From contig VXAY01002913.1 of NCBI GenBank assembly GCA_013399855.1, positions 124,001 to 188,000 on the forward strand: a stretch of DNA of 64,000 nt, given 5' to 3'. Under the pieces are notes generated by a model. It did no database searches. It saw only the letters and a program-made list of their open reading frames with translations, and was not told the origin of the DNA. The stretch is from Oxyruncus cristatus (taxonomy: Eukaryota; Chordata; Aves; Passeriformes; Cotingidae). Made by a program: the position numbers and the translations under genes. This document shows, in pieces, positions 48,101 to 59,850 of the stretch. Each line of letters opens with the position of its first letter. Position 1 is the first letter of the stretch.

Positions 48101-51100
48101 AGGTAGTTCCATTCACTCATCCATCTCCTTTAAAAAACAAATGGTTTACAAAATCTATCCTATTAAGACCTTTGATTTCCATTCTTTTAGCTACACACTT
48201 GACTATGCAAACTAGGTCATACCACGACCTGATGCAAACAAGCAATGCTCCAGATAGTAAACAAGGATGGGGGCTTTATGAAGTTTTTGTAGATTAATCA
48301 TGAGGTAATTTTGGACACGTCTGTAAAAGGTAGGTCACTGTTAATATTTTAAATTACATTTTCATCATTTCCAGTCAGGTCTACTATAAATCACTGAACT
48401 CCAGAGGTACAGAGCAATGCTGAACCACAGATGCATGTGTCTACAGGTAAAAACTTTCTGCAGCATACTTCCAAACATACCATCCACAGAAAAATGTAGC
48501 AAGCTTACTTAATACTGAGGTCACCCGAGATTTATAACAAACACTCTTATGAGAGGTAACATTTATGTTTTATGAACAATGGAAAATAAAAATTAGATTG
48601 CATACCTTTTCTACAAGAAATATATTTTCCTACAATCGAATTATCATTGCTAAAATAACCTGTAGCTGCTGTGTAGTATGCTCACACATCAACAGGGACC
48701 TCTTCAGAACTTAAGTGTCACAGTCAGTTATATTTCAGCATTATGCTGAAAAGTTCCTAAAGCTAAAATGTATCACCACAAGTATTTTATGTTAGCACAA
48801 GCCTGATGAAAGAAGTCATTCTGTTTTGCCTTGCATTTAAACAAGTGTTCATCCAGTTAGACAGTGAACCCTGCTGAATTCTTTCAGTTTAATCAGGAAA
48901 GTTTCGGTTTATTTAGTTCACTTAAGGTCAAGTGGTCCATCAAGGAAATAAAAATTTAAAAAAAGCAGGACCTACAGAGAATGACAGAGGAATGAGACTG
49001 CTAAGACCAAAGAGAGCACCATATATAACCATCCTTAAGTACACCGAAGTTTGTTAGACACAAGATTGGAGAAAAGTGCTCCCCATGCACATAATACAAT
49101 ACACAAGAAGTAAAACTCTTGTGCTATAACCTGGCAGACATGCTTGACATGAAAACCCACCCAAGGATGAAGAAAACAAAGCACTGAACTGCAAAAGGCT
49201 GCAAAGGCTGTGCAACTGCCATCATGGAAGAACAGACCAAACACAAATCTGCAAATAATGCAAGCTTTTAAAGACTGGGGGAACCATGAGGATCACCTAC
49301 TTTTACATATGAAAGCTTCTACCACAACAAGGTTTTAGGTTTTTTGAAGATTACTTCCAATTTATTTCCACTTATTTTTATATTTTCCAATATAATTCAA
49401 TTTATTTCAAGATAAAGGAGGTTAGTAGAAATCAAAGAGGGAAGAGAACTGGGAGAAGATACTGTGTGTTATATATACATCACAATCATATAAATGAGAT
49501 TTCTTCTTTTCAGAAGATTACTCACTTTTAAAAACAAAACAAACTAAAACTAAAGAAGAAGGAAAAAAAATCCAGGTCATATATCTGAAGCAGAGTCTCC
49601 ACAATATTAACTGTGAAACAGCAGAAAACCAGAAAATATTATTCAAGTGAAAGTATTAATGATTCCAAAACAGGCTACCAAAGACTTTGAACAGAGACCA
49701 CTTAATACCCACTTGGCTTTTGTCCCTGGATGAATCCACAAATCCAAATGTTGGAAAAAAAAACAAATTATGTCACTCCTGTGCACAATGATGCAGAATC
49801 TCAGCTCTCTGACTGGTGAACATATGCTCATCAACCTTTTTTTTTCCCTAACATCTCCATCCAAGCAACAAGTTTTCACTGGGCTGGCAAGAAAATATTC
49901 TTCTTCCAAAGGCCAGTTTCCCCCACAGATGAAGAAGAAAGTTGCCTGCCTGGTTGCTTGCTGGCCTGTATGGAAGTAGTAAGCAAAACTATTCACATAT
50001 TAAAATTCAGATGTCCAAAAGTAACAGAGGTAAGAAAAGGAAGCAGGCAGATTTATTTATTCCCCACCCTGCTCTTCAATATAGAAACATTAATGAAAAA
50101 TAACTAATGGGATTTTATTGCCTAAATTTTAGCAGTTCTTAGGGATCTATATTCAAAAAGGGTGAAACTAAAGGGACCTGCTTAGTGCTGCTAGGCTCCC
50201 TCAGAATAAGGCTACTTTTAGATGTTATGATTTTAGCAGAAATGTATCTTTTCCTCTTCCTTCACTGCTTAGATACTTCCCTTTTAATGTATTTAAGAAA
50301 TTAAAAGCTAAGAACTGTCTGGAAATGCAAACTACTTACAAAAGGACACTGAATCTAGGGGCAACAGTCATCATGGAAATCACTGTTGCAGAATAGTTGC
50401 AAGATCATCAAGCTGTGAGAGCGCTCTGTCTCTGCGTGCTTCAAGGACCCATGGTGTCCTTCTCTCCCTCCACTGGCTCTTCCTGCATTATTCAAGGACA
50501 CTCATTCCAAGAGGAACTCTTCTCTCTCCCTCTTGTTCCTTGCCTGCCTGCTGGCTGCAAGAACCTTGAGTCTGCATGAAACTGCTGGCCTACCTAATGC
50601 CTCATCAGGATGGTGGTGTGTGTATGCGTATCTGAGTGTACGCTTTCCTCATAAATTCTGTCTCTATCTCTCTAATGCACAAATAAATCATTACTGCATA
50701 CAGTTTGGCCAGTTATGGGCTAAAACTGTGGCTAACATCTGTGGCTGCAGCATTAGTTTTGATAAACATTTGCATGTAAACAGGACAGACAGTTACAGAA
50801 CTTGCATCAGAACTATTAAAGAACTATGTAGAACTATTTTACCATTATTTTGATTTCTTTCTAAAACATAAAATGTTAGTTCAGAGATGTAAACCCTATT
50901 ATTAAGAAGGAGCACCTTACAACATATGCCATACATCAATACATTCAAAGTACGATTAAGTCAAAAGTGAGCTGACTCTATCTGACTGCAGAGAATCTTA
51001 GAATCATTTAGGTTGGAAAAGACCTAAAGACTCAGCTTGATTTGTTGTGTTGCATTGTTCAAGTACTGAAATTAAATGTAATTAACTATACTGATAACAG

Positions 51101-54100
51101 CATTATACTATTAAATGGTGTAACATGAAGTTCTGGTAGGATATATTCCCAGTTCATATGAGCTGTTCCATTTGTTGACAAATTATTAGCACTGGAAACA
51201 GACCCTCTCCCCTTAAAGGAAAGGCATGGAAAAAGTTTAAGTAAAGCAGTATATATCCCTTTTAATTGTCTTATCTTTCAGGTTTTCCTAATGACTCACT
51301 GCTAAATGGAGCTACTTTCAGCTGGTGAAATCTGGTTGACAAGAACATCTTTCAAGTACACCATTTTCACAAAAAAAATCTTGAAATATTCTGCCTCCTC
51401 CAAAACTCTTTGCTAAAAATGTAACTTCTGAAAAAAAAATCAAAACCTTTTATCTGCCTGAAAACCAGCAAAATTTTGTCTTGAAGTCTAAAATTCACTC
51501 TCTATTTCTAGTTTTTCAAGGAATGTTAGATCTTTAACCTAATATAAAGGATTCTGATATGCAAATTAAATATTCTCTTCCAACAAGAATTGATTTTTAA
51601 TGGAAAAAATATTAGTGGAAAATTTCAGTCTACTCTGCCACCGACATTAGTGGATCCAAGCTAATGCAGATTGCACTAGAGGACCGAGAGACATTCCAAG
51701 TGTTTCCTTCGTTATTTGGCACTTGGTTTGCAAGAATTATTATTTTCAAAATTTTCAGAATGTCTAAAACTACAGACTTGCTCTTGGAAACCACCCTTAC
51801 CTGAGTCAGTGGAACAGTTTACATAGGACAAGAGCATGCTAGGGATGCACAGGAATATTTAATTTGCTAGTCCACTGTTTTTCTATTGCAAGAAGTAATG
51901 GTACAGTATGAAACTAGCAGAGTCATATTTTCCTATATGCAGAACAAGATAACCTGCCTGCTATCTGTTCAGTGTGGCTCGCTTCCAAGGCCTTGGAAAC
52001 ATATAAACAAATCCACTTATCTATATTTGATTAGTAGGCTTGGTGTACCTCATCCTGTTCAGCTTTACAAAAAAGCCTCGCAATGCAAACAACTAAAAAT
52101 GCACTGTTACAGATTCTTAATTGCATTTTAATTCACCACTGCTTTCAAGGAGAAATATAGCTTCCTCATTCTCTGTGAGTCAACTAGTCAAAAAGTTATT
52201 CTTGCAATTTTGTGCGATCCCTGCCTTAATTTAATGCTCATCTTTAATGAATGGAAGTTTCCTTGACACCCCCTCTGTGAGAGCAAGGAACAGGATGAAC
52301 AGTAAGGAAAACCAGGCTATTGCAATGGTAGTGCAGGTCTGGCATGGCCCTCTGGATGTCACAGGCTCTTCCAAGGGGCACACATCCAGGCTGCAGCTCA
52401 GCAGTGCGGTAACTTCCCCCAGTGCAACGCGTATGGCTACATCATTGTTTCTGTCTGGCAAAATTAGGCATCAAAGCAAGGGGTAGTCTGGGACACAACA
52501 GAATAAACCCACAATACAGAGGCACAGTAGAGGGAGAGCATGAGAAGGAAGTCAAATTAGACTGAGACATGATACACAATAAATCTGGTAGTGACTAACG
52601 AGACAAATTGGACAAGATTTCCAGTAAGCTATCCTATACCCTGCTAATCTGCCCCTGTGGTGATTTAGCTTACTGACTGTGGGGAAGAACTACCCCAGAA
52701 AAGGGCAGTGGCAATGACATAAGAAATGCATGCAATTATTTATCACCAATTTTTTGTTTTCTCTTAAGATAAAACAATAAATCAGTTCAGACTGAAAACT
52801 CTAGGCCTGACCTGGTTAAATCTTTGTCTGGAGAGAGCTCCAAAGTCTTTCAACTCAGTTTCAGTCAGTTTCTGGACACAGATATCCTGGCACTTCTGCA
52901 TGGATAAGTCATGGACGGTGGAATCAATTATGGTCTTGCACCGGGTTAAACTGATTGAATCTGGTTTTTTTAGCAATAGAAATAAAACCCTAAAGATGTA
53001 TTACTCCCTCCTTACATTTAGAACTATACGTTCATATATATTGATACTGCATGACAGCGTATCATTTGTCAATGAGCAGAAACGAGGAAATGACAGATCT
53101 GTTTGAAGCAGCACATATATCCTGTGGTCTAAAGAAACCACAAGAAAAGCTTGCAGAGTAACGCTCTTTAGTGCATTCATTTCTGCTACTTTCTTTACAG
53201 TTCTAGTCCACCACAAGTTAAGAGGAAAAGGGCAGGGAGGGGTGTCTCACAGGGAACCAAATACTCCTCCTCCATTTCAACTGCAGTGAACTTAAGTTTC
53301 CAAGAGCTGGCAAACCAGGATTCTGCAAACTATTACAGCCCTAAATCTCATCTGCTACTTAATCCATTCACAGAAATACATCTGCTCTTTGTACTTGAGA
53401 CACTGACTTTTGATTTCTTTTCTTGATGTCATAAAAGATGACAATTTAGTGTAAAGAAGATTGACATTTAATTTTCAGTCTTTTGGGTGTAACATTTCCC
53501 TTTTGAGTAGAACAGTACTGAAGTCCATAATGATAAACGTAGGGACCAGATACCCGAGTCCTTAGAATTTCCCACAACCAACCAATAAACTTTTACTCAT
53601 GCATCAGAATAAGTCACATATTCTAAAAAGAAAAGTGAAACTAGCTTGAAAACTATTGTTTAAAACCAACATGAAACTAGAAGAGTCATATTTTCCTTGC
53701 AACTAAATAAATTACAACTAAGAAAACAGAAGCGTGTTTAATGAGTCAAAGTTTCCAGAGGGATTTCACCATTCTCACAGGTGTGACACTACCCACTTTT
53801 CACTACATGCAGTCATAATCTATTCTACTGCTGTATATTAAGAAATCTATTATCCTGGTAGCATAAGTTTCTTTTATAACTGTCATTTAGAGTCATCATA
53901 AGCCTTCAGTATCAAGAAAGACAGAAAACTAAATCAGGTATCACACAAGTATTACAGCAGTGTAAGAGTGACACCAAACTATTGTAGGGGGACACAGGAA
54001 TCATTTTTACAATCATCAGGAGCAGCACTGCCTTCCGTCTTCACCAAGTTACTTGGTGGGCCTGACAGCAGTCACCAGCCACAAACTCAAGTATCTTCCC

Positions 54101-54922
54101 TGGATCTGCCGGGAAGTGAAAACCAGCGGGGCAGCTCCTGAGGTAACCAGACCATAAAGGGATTTCTCTGAGACAGCGAGTGTCAGCCTCAGCACGAAGT
54201 TACATAAGGCACGCAGAACTGCAAACACCACGACCGTCAGTCAACGGCACTTTTAGGCACCACCTTTACGAAACATTCCCTGTGTGGGAGGAGTCACGAC
54301 AGCTCGCACCCTCCGCACTCAGCTGTCGCTCCCCACGCCGGCCCTCGCCCCCCGTCGGTGCCGGTGCTGCTCCAAGGAGGCAGCACGGCAGAGTTGGATG
54401 CGGCGCCGTGCGGGCGTTCGCGCCGGCAGCAGGCGATGCGGGGGCAGCACCAGCCTGTTCGGCAGCCACCCCGGCTCATCCAGATACCTTCCCTGCTGCC
54501 TTCCAGCCTGAGAGCGAGCTGAGGGAGAGTTAAGGGCAGGGGCTGGGCAGCACCCAGAGCCCTCTAGGCTCTCCATGCCCGCTCCTCCGCCTCTGCCACC
54601 CTCCCGAGCAGCCCCAGCTCTGCTGCGCTGCCAGGGGCGGCAGCGGGACAGGACGTGTCCCGTGCCGGCTGCCCTGAGCCTGCCCAGCCCCTGCCCAGCC
54701 CCGCCGGGGCGATGTGCCCTTGCGGACAGCCCCCGCAGGAAGCGCACCTTGCGACAGAGCTCAGCACTCTTGGGACACCGGGGCTCTGCACAGGAGGGTG
54801 AAACAGCAGCCCCGGGTGCCTTCCCGGCGGCAGCTTCGCCAGGAGAACGGTCCGGCTGTGCACGAACCTCCCCGTCTTCCTGCCCCGACTCCTCTGTCCC
54901 GCGGTGCCGCCCCCAGACTCAC
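45163..54922 (-). other. Probable 5' UTR intron of CRACR2A
   Basis: Between the acceptor at 45163 and the CpG island lie about 9.8 kb without recognisable coding exons. It contains a tiny CR1 3' end (about 50993-51043) and two stretches resembling ancient repeats (46060-46130, 47230-47370). It is called an intron because exon c1 has an acceptor and the island has donor-like sites on the same strand; the splice itself is inferred. Confidence 0.6.
50993..51043 (-). mobile_element. Very short CR1 3'-end remnant
   Basis: GAATCTTAGAATCATTTAGG followed by TTGGAAAAGACCT is the antisense CR1 3' terminus. Confidence 0.75.
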
Positions 54923-55175
54923 CTGCCGCCGCCTCCCGCAGGCGCCCGCCCGGTGCGCTGGCCGGGCCGGCTCTCCCCGGGCTGGAAGTGAGACCGCGGA
55001 AAGACTGAAACCACTTTCCTAACTTTGTTTTGAGGACGGGTGACATAACTGGGCGAGGCGGGCTGCGCCCCGGGGGCGGGCCGTCCGTCCCGGCCTTTCC
55101 CTCCCTCCTCTCTACCTGCGGCCCCACCCGGCCTCACCTCACCTTGGGCGAGACTCGCCCTCGGCGAGACCAGAG
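54290..55175 (-). promoter_or_regulatory. CpG island, likely CRACR2A promoter and first non-coding exon
   Basis: This is the only G+C- and CpG-dense block in the window. It has a GC box (GGGGGCGGGCC at about 55072-55082) and no obvious TATA box. Minus-strand donor-like sites are GGCAG|GTGAGT (exon end 54923) and CCAAG|GTGAGG (exon end 55143), either of which could join the acceptor at 45163. The long GC-rich open frames on both strands are codon-free artefacts of low A+T, not genes. Promoter role inferred from position upstream of the gene. Confidence 0.8.
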
Positions 55176-58060
55176 AGCCAAGGGAAGTTGAGGAGGCTCA
55201 GTCTTCCCTGGTCCCTCTTGCAGCCAGGACTACATGCACGACGGCTCTCCAGGGTAAGGGTGTGGGTAACCTAAAAGGCACAGGGGCAGGAGGGTTTGGA
55301 AGGGCGCAGGAACGCTTATCCACAGCAAGATCCTAAGGTGGTGACCAGTCCAAATGGACCAACTAGGATCTTCCCCATCTTGTCATCTCAACTCTTGTCA
55401 GAGTTCTACTTACAGAAAATGGTGATAGGGAGACAGAATTGGTTCACGTTCGATTCAAAGATTTCACTTAGCCCAAAGTATATTTTGAAAAGTATCTGCT
55501 TCTGGGATCAGGTTTCCTGAGTAGTGCCCCAGGAAGAGAAAAAAACTTTCAGCATAATTCTCATCAATGTACCATCCCAACTGCAAAACAGTTCTTAGGG
55601 CACAGTGTCTGAGGAAGGCTTCACCTCCTTCTTCTTGGTCAGATGATCTGCTCGCAGACTCATCTATGACCTCAACTGCAGTGGTCAGTTCTTGGGTCCT
55701 TACCCACAGGCTCAATTACTGACCCAAAGTAAAGCTCCATACACCCAATGCACTCCTTTCTCTCAGTAAACAAGAGCTTCTACTTGCCTTCCCAACCCAT
55801 CTTTCCTGAACAGCCTGCAATCCTTCAGTCTTATCTCCTTAAAGTAAGCTACAATACCAGAGCATTGGTAAAAAAGCAAATCTTGCAGCTATAAAGGGGA
55901 ATGTGAAGACAACCTGCAGGTAGTCTGCTGAATACAGGCACGTATGTATGCCTGTTAAAACTACTTACAAAGCACTACAAGTAATCATTTAAAACAGTTA
56001 TTAAACATCGAGTTGATTATGTGAGTTTAACTAGGGTAGCTTCTGCAATAGGAAGTATTTCTTCACATATTATGATTCTTAGACTGTAGACTTGTACAGG
56101 TTTCCACAAGGCAAGCTTGAGTGTGGATTTACAGCACATTGAAGTGCCACTTGACAGTTACTGCTCACATTCATGCTCAGTAAAAAAAAGTAAATATTTG
56201 AAACTTGCTTACCACAGCAGCTGCCTTATATGTACTGTGGGCTAAAATAGGCACACAGGTAGTTATCATGAAATCATCAGCATGTTGAATAGCTATAATA
56301 CTCTGCACATACTGACTTGACTCAGGCTAACTTTTATATTTAACCTTTTGCTGTGTGAGTAAACTAGTGGGTAAAAGGTGGAATTACATTTCTTTTAAAT
56401 GTGTGGACAATCTCACAAGATTCTTTCAGAGAAATGAAGGCACACTGTCAGCCACAAGGTACTAGACATAATTCAGAAGCTTGTGGAGAAACTGAAGACA
56501 GCATATAGAAAGTCTTATAACAGCAGGGGATTTGCCACATGCATGGGGGAAAAAAAGCTCGCTGAAGTAGCATTTGCAGACTTAGTGTAGCATTAATGTG
56601 TTAAGGCCCCAGGGAATATATCTTAAAACTGAGAATTGCTTAGGTATCTTGTTGCAACAACTCATTCAATTTTCTTCCTCACCACTCAGTATGAGGCAGT
56701 TTGGACTTTCAAGTTTCTGTAAGAAAGTTTTGGGGCCTACTAAGCAAGAGCAGAAGAGCAGCCAGTAAAGTTTTCTAGGTCTTGTCTAGCCAGCTAATGC
56801 AGTTATACTTCGGAGTATAACCTTACAGAGCCAGATAGAAACAGGCTATTTCTTTCTGTTTTCATTCTCTCTCATAGCAAAAAGTCATGGATTCTATTGC
56901 ATTCCTGTACTGCTGTGATTTCATTCAGCAGTTTCTGATCATATACCTTCATATGCACTCCATTTCATAGCTGATGATGGCAGAGACAGAGACCCTGACG
57001 GACTTCAGCAGCCACAGTTTGTTCTTCGTGAATAGCGAGAATCAAATCCATTACCATAGCTCTCCCCTGAAGTAAGTGGATTGAGAAGCAGTAAACTCAT
57101 ATGCTGTGATGTCGGAGACTATGGAGCTAACTGCAAAGGGAAAAAATAGCTCAAGAATAAAGGTGTATAGGCACGAATCTACTTCTTAACACAGGCCTAA
57201 ATTACAGTGCTAAATGGAATACTTCAAAGAATTAAACCCTTTTATATGGGTCCAAAATTGTCTTCTATAAAATCTAGGCATAAACTCACCTGGTTTTCTT
57301 CAAGGACTAAAAGCAGGAGATTTAGAAAAACACTGGGGTGCAAAACATATTGTCTAGAGCTAGGATTCTTCTGACTGCTGTGTTTAATGTACAGTGAATT
57401 AGAAACTGGGTGACAGTTTCTACCACTGGGTTATACAAATGCCAGAACTACAAACAGAAACATGTGGTAGGCAGAAGACAGCTTGCAGCTCTTAACTCAG
57501 GAAATGCCAAGTGCAATATAAAAATAAAACCACCACCCTTTAAATAAAACAGGCTGTATTTCACAGTTTATTTAGGGTGATGTGTGTTTATTTCAGTCTG
57601 GAAAGCCATCATACTGCTGGGACACAAGGGGTCATTTCCTTCTGCATTTAGGTTTGAGAGGCCTATTTTGTCTTTCCACACTAATGCAGCTTTTAATTGC
57701 CTATGAAATTGCACCACCCTGAGGGAACTTCATAGTAACATTGAAATTGGGTTTTCCTTCTTTATGCTCAAGGATCAGAGGAAATGCTACAGAAATTGGA
57801 GTCATATGTTTATGAAATTTACAGATTTGCAGTAAATTTTACCAGAAATTTACATTAAAATGCGAATTGTTTTAAGTGACAGCTAGGAAATGGGAGGTCT
57901 TCCATCTTTTCCAGCTCTGAAGTCATCTCACTTGCCAAAATAAAGGAAATACATGTTGACTTCATGATCATGTCACCTACAGTGCAGTATGATTGTGCTA
58001 CACTGAAAAAAAAAAAAGGGAAGACTTTTCTAAAAATCGGTGTTTAATTATGGAGTTATT
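55176..58060. other. Upstream intergenic DNA
   Basis: About 2.9 kb with no repeat family or exon recognised. A plus-strand donor-like CCAGG|GTAAGG lies at 55253, just outside the island. Confidence 0.7.
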
Positions 58061-58062
58061 CT

Positions 58063-58665
58063 GGCTGTCAACTATTCCAACCCTTGCTCATAGCAGAGTC
58101 AGCTAGAAGCAGGTTGTCCAGGGGCTTGTCCAACTGGATTTTGAAAATCTCCAAAGGTGGAGACTCCACAACCTCAATGGGCAATTTGTTCTACTGCTTG
58201 GCCATGTACACAGTAAAAACATTGTTTTGTTATATTTAGGTGGAATTTCCTGTATTTTAATTTGTGCCCATTGCCTCTTGTCCTTTCACTTTGCAGTACT
58301 AAGAAGAGACTAGCTTTGTCTTCTTTATATCCTCCAACCAAGTATTTATATACATTCATAAAATTACTCCACAGCCCTTCTTTTCTTGAGGCTAAACAGT
58401 CACAGTTCTCTCAGTCTCTCTCAGATGTTTCAATCTCTTAATCATTTTAGTGGCTGTTCTCTGGATTCACTCAAATACATCCATGTCTCATTCTGGGAAA
58501 CCCAGAACTACATCAAGCACTCCAGCTGTGGTCAAGTACTTAGTAGAAGGGAAGAATCATCTTCCTCAAACCTGCCAGAAACACTGCTTCGCATTGCAAG
58601 TTGCCTTGCAATGGCACTGGCCAGATCCCTCCCTCACTTCTCAGGGATGCATCCCATCAGGTTCC
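58063..58665 (-). mobile_element. CR1 LINE copy (first of two adjoining)
   Basis: CTATTCCAACCCTTGCTCAT, TCCACAACCTCAATGGGCAA, TTTGTGCCCATTGCCTCTTG and TTCTTTTCTTGAGGCTAAAC follow the antisense CR1 order. The terminal repeat is missing. Confidence 0.88.
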
Positions 58666-58667
58666 AT

Positions 58668-59850
58668 AGACTTAGAGTCATAGAATATCTCAAGTTGGAA
58701 GGGACCCGTAAGGATCATCAAGTCCAAGTCCCTACTCCCCACAGGACAAACCATACAATTAAGAGCATTGTCCAGATGCTCCTTGAGCTGTGACAGGCTC
58801 AGTGCCATGAGCAGTTCCTTTGGGAGCCTGTTTCAGTGACCCACCACCTTCTCAACAAAGAACCTTTTCCTAATGTTTAACCTGAACTTACCCTGGTGCA
58901 GCTTCATTGCATTTCCTCGTTGCTGGTCACGAGTAGATCAGCTCCTCCCCCTCCGCAGCTTGCATTCAGGAAACTGTAGACTGTGGTGACCTCACCCCTC
59001 AGCCTTCTCTTCTCTAAGCAGAACAAATCAAGGTGACCTCAGCCAATTCCTCCTAAGTCTTGCCTTTGAGACCTTTCACCATCTTGGTCACCCTCCTCTG
59101 GACACACTCCAATAGCTTTATATCCTCCTTATATTGTGGTGCCCCAAACTGCACACAGGACTCAAGATGAGGCTGTACCAGAACAGAACAAAGCAGGACA
59201 ATCACCTCCTTCAACTGGCTGCCGATGCTGTGCCTGATGCACACCAGGACACAGTTGGCCCTCCTGGCTGCCAGGTCACTGCTGACTCATATTCAGCTTG
59301 CCAGGGTCCCCCAGGTGCCTTTCCACAATGCTGCTTCCCAGTCTGTCATCCCTAAATTTGTATGAATAACCAGCATTACTGTGTCCCAGATGGAGAATCC
59401 AGCACTTGGTCTAGATAAATTTCATTGCCCAGCTTTCCAGTTGACCCAAATCTCTCTGCAGGGCCTCTTTACCCTAAAGGGAGTCCACAGCTCCTCCTAG
59501 TTTAGTATCACTGACAAACTTACTTATTGTACATTTGATTCCCATGTCCAGATAGTTTATAAAAACACTGAAGAGCACTGCCTGTAAAATTGACCCCTGG
59601 GGAACCCTAGTGGTGACTGGCTGCCAGACTGATGTAACCCCATTTACCCAACGTGTCATGGACTTGTGTAGCTGTGTGCTGGGTAGTTGATTCAGAAGGA
59701 TACTGTGAGAACAGTATCAAAAGCTTGGTAAAATCCCAAAACACCAGTTACTGGCTTCCCTTGGTCAACTAGATGGGTGACCTTTTCATGAAATGAAGTT
59801 AAGTTGGTTAAGCAGGACTTTCCCCATGTGAAATTATGCATTAAAAATGT
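58668..59850 (-). mobile_element. CR1 LINE copy (second of two adjoining), with broken RT
   Basis: It starts with GAGTCATAGAATATCTCAAG, the complement of a CR1 3' end. Minus-strand frames give RT pieces: [20 protein letters not shown] and [15 protein letters not shown], then QPHLESCVQFGAPQYKEDIK and LLECVQRRVTKMVKGL. The catalytic F/YADD box reads FVSD, so the enzyme is dead. The element is 5' truncated. Confidence 0.92.

Noticed and set aside
50397..50853. Possible LTR or lncRNA 3' end with an AATAAA near 50681
   Set aside because: The C/T-rich stretch and hexamer are suggestive, but I could not match any repeat family or find exon structure.
54564..55127. 187-codon minus-strand frame in the CpG island
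   Set aside because: Stop codons are rare in GC-rich DNA; frames are open on both strands at once and none shows family similarity or a sensible link to CRACR2A exon 1, which has an in-frame stop before its ATG.
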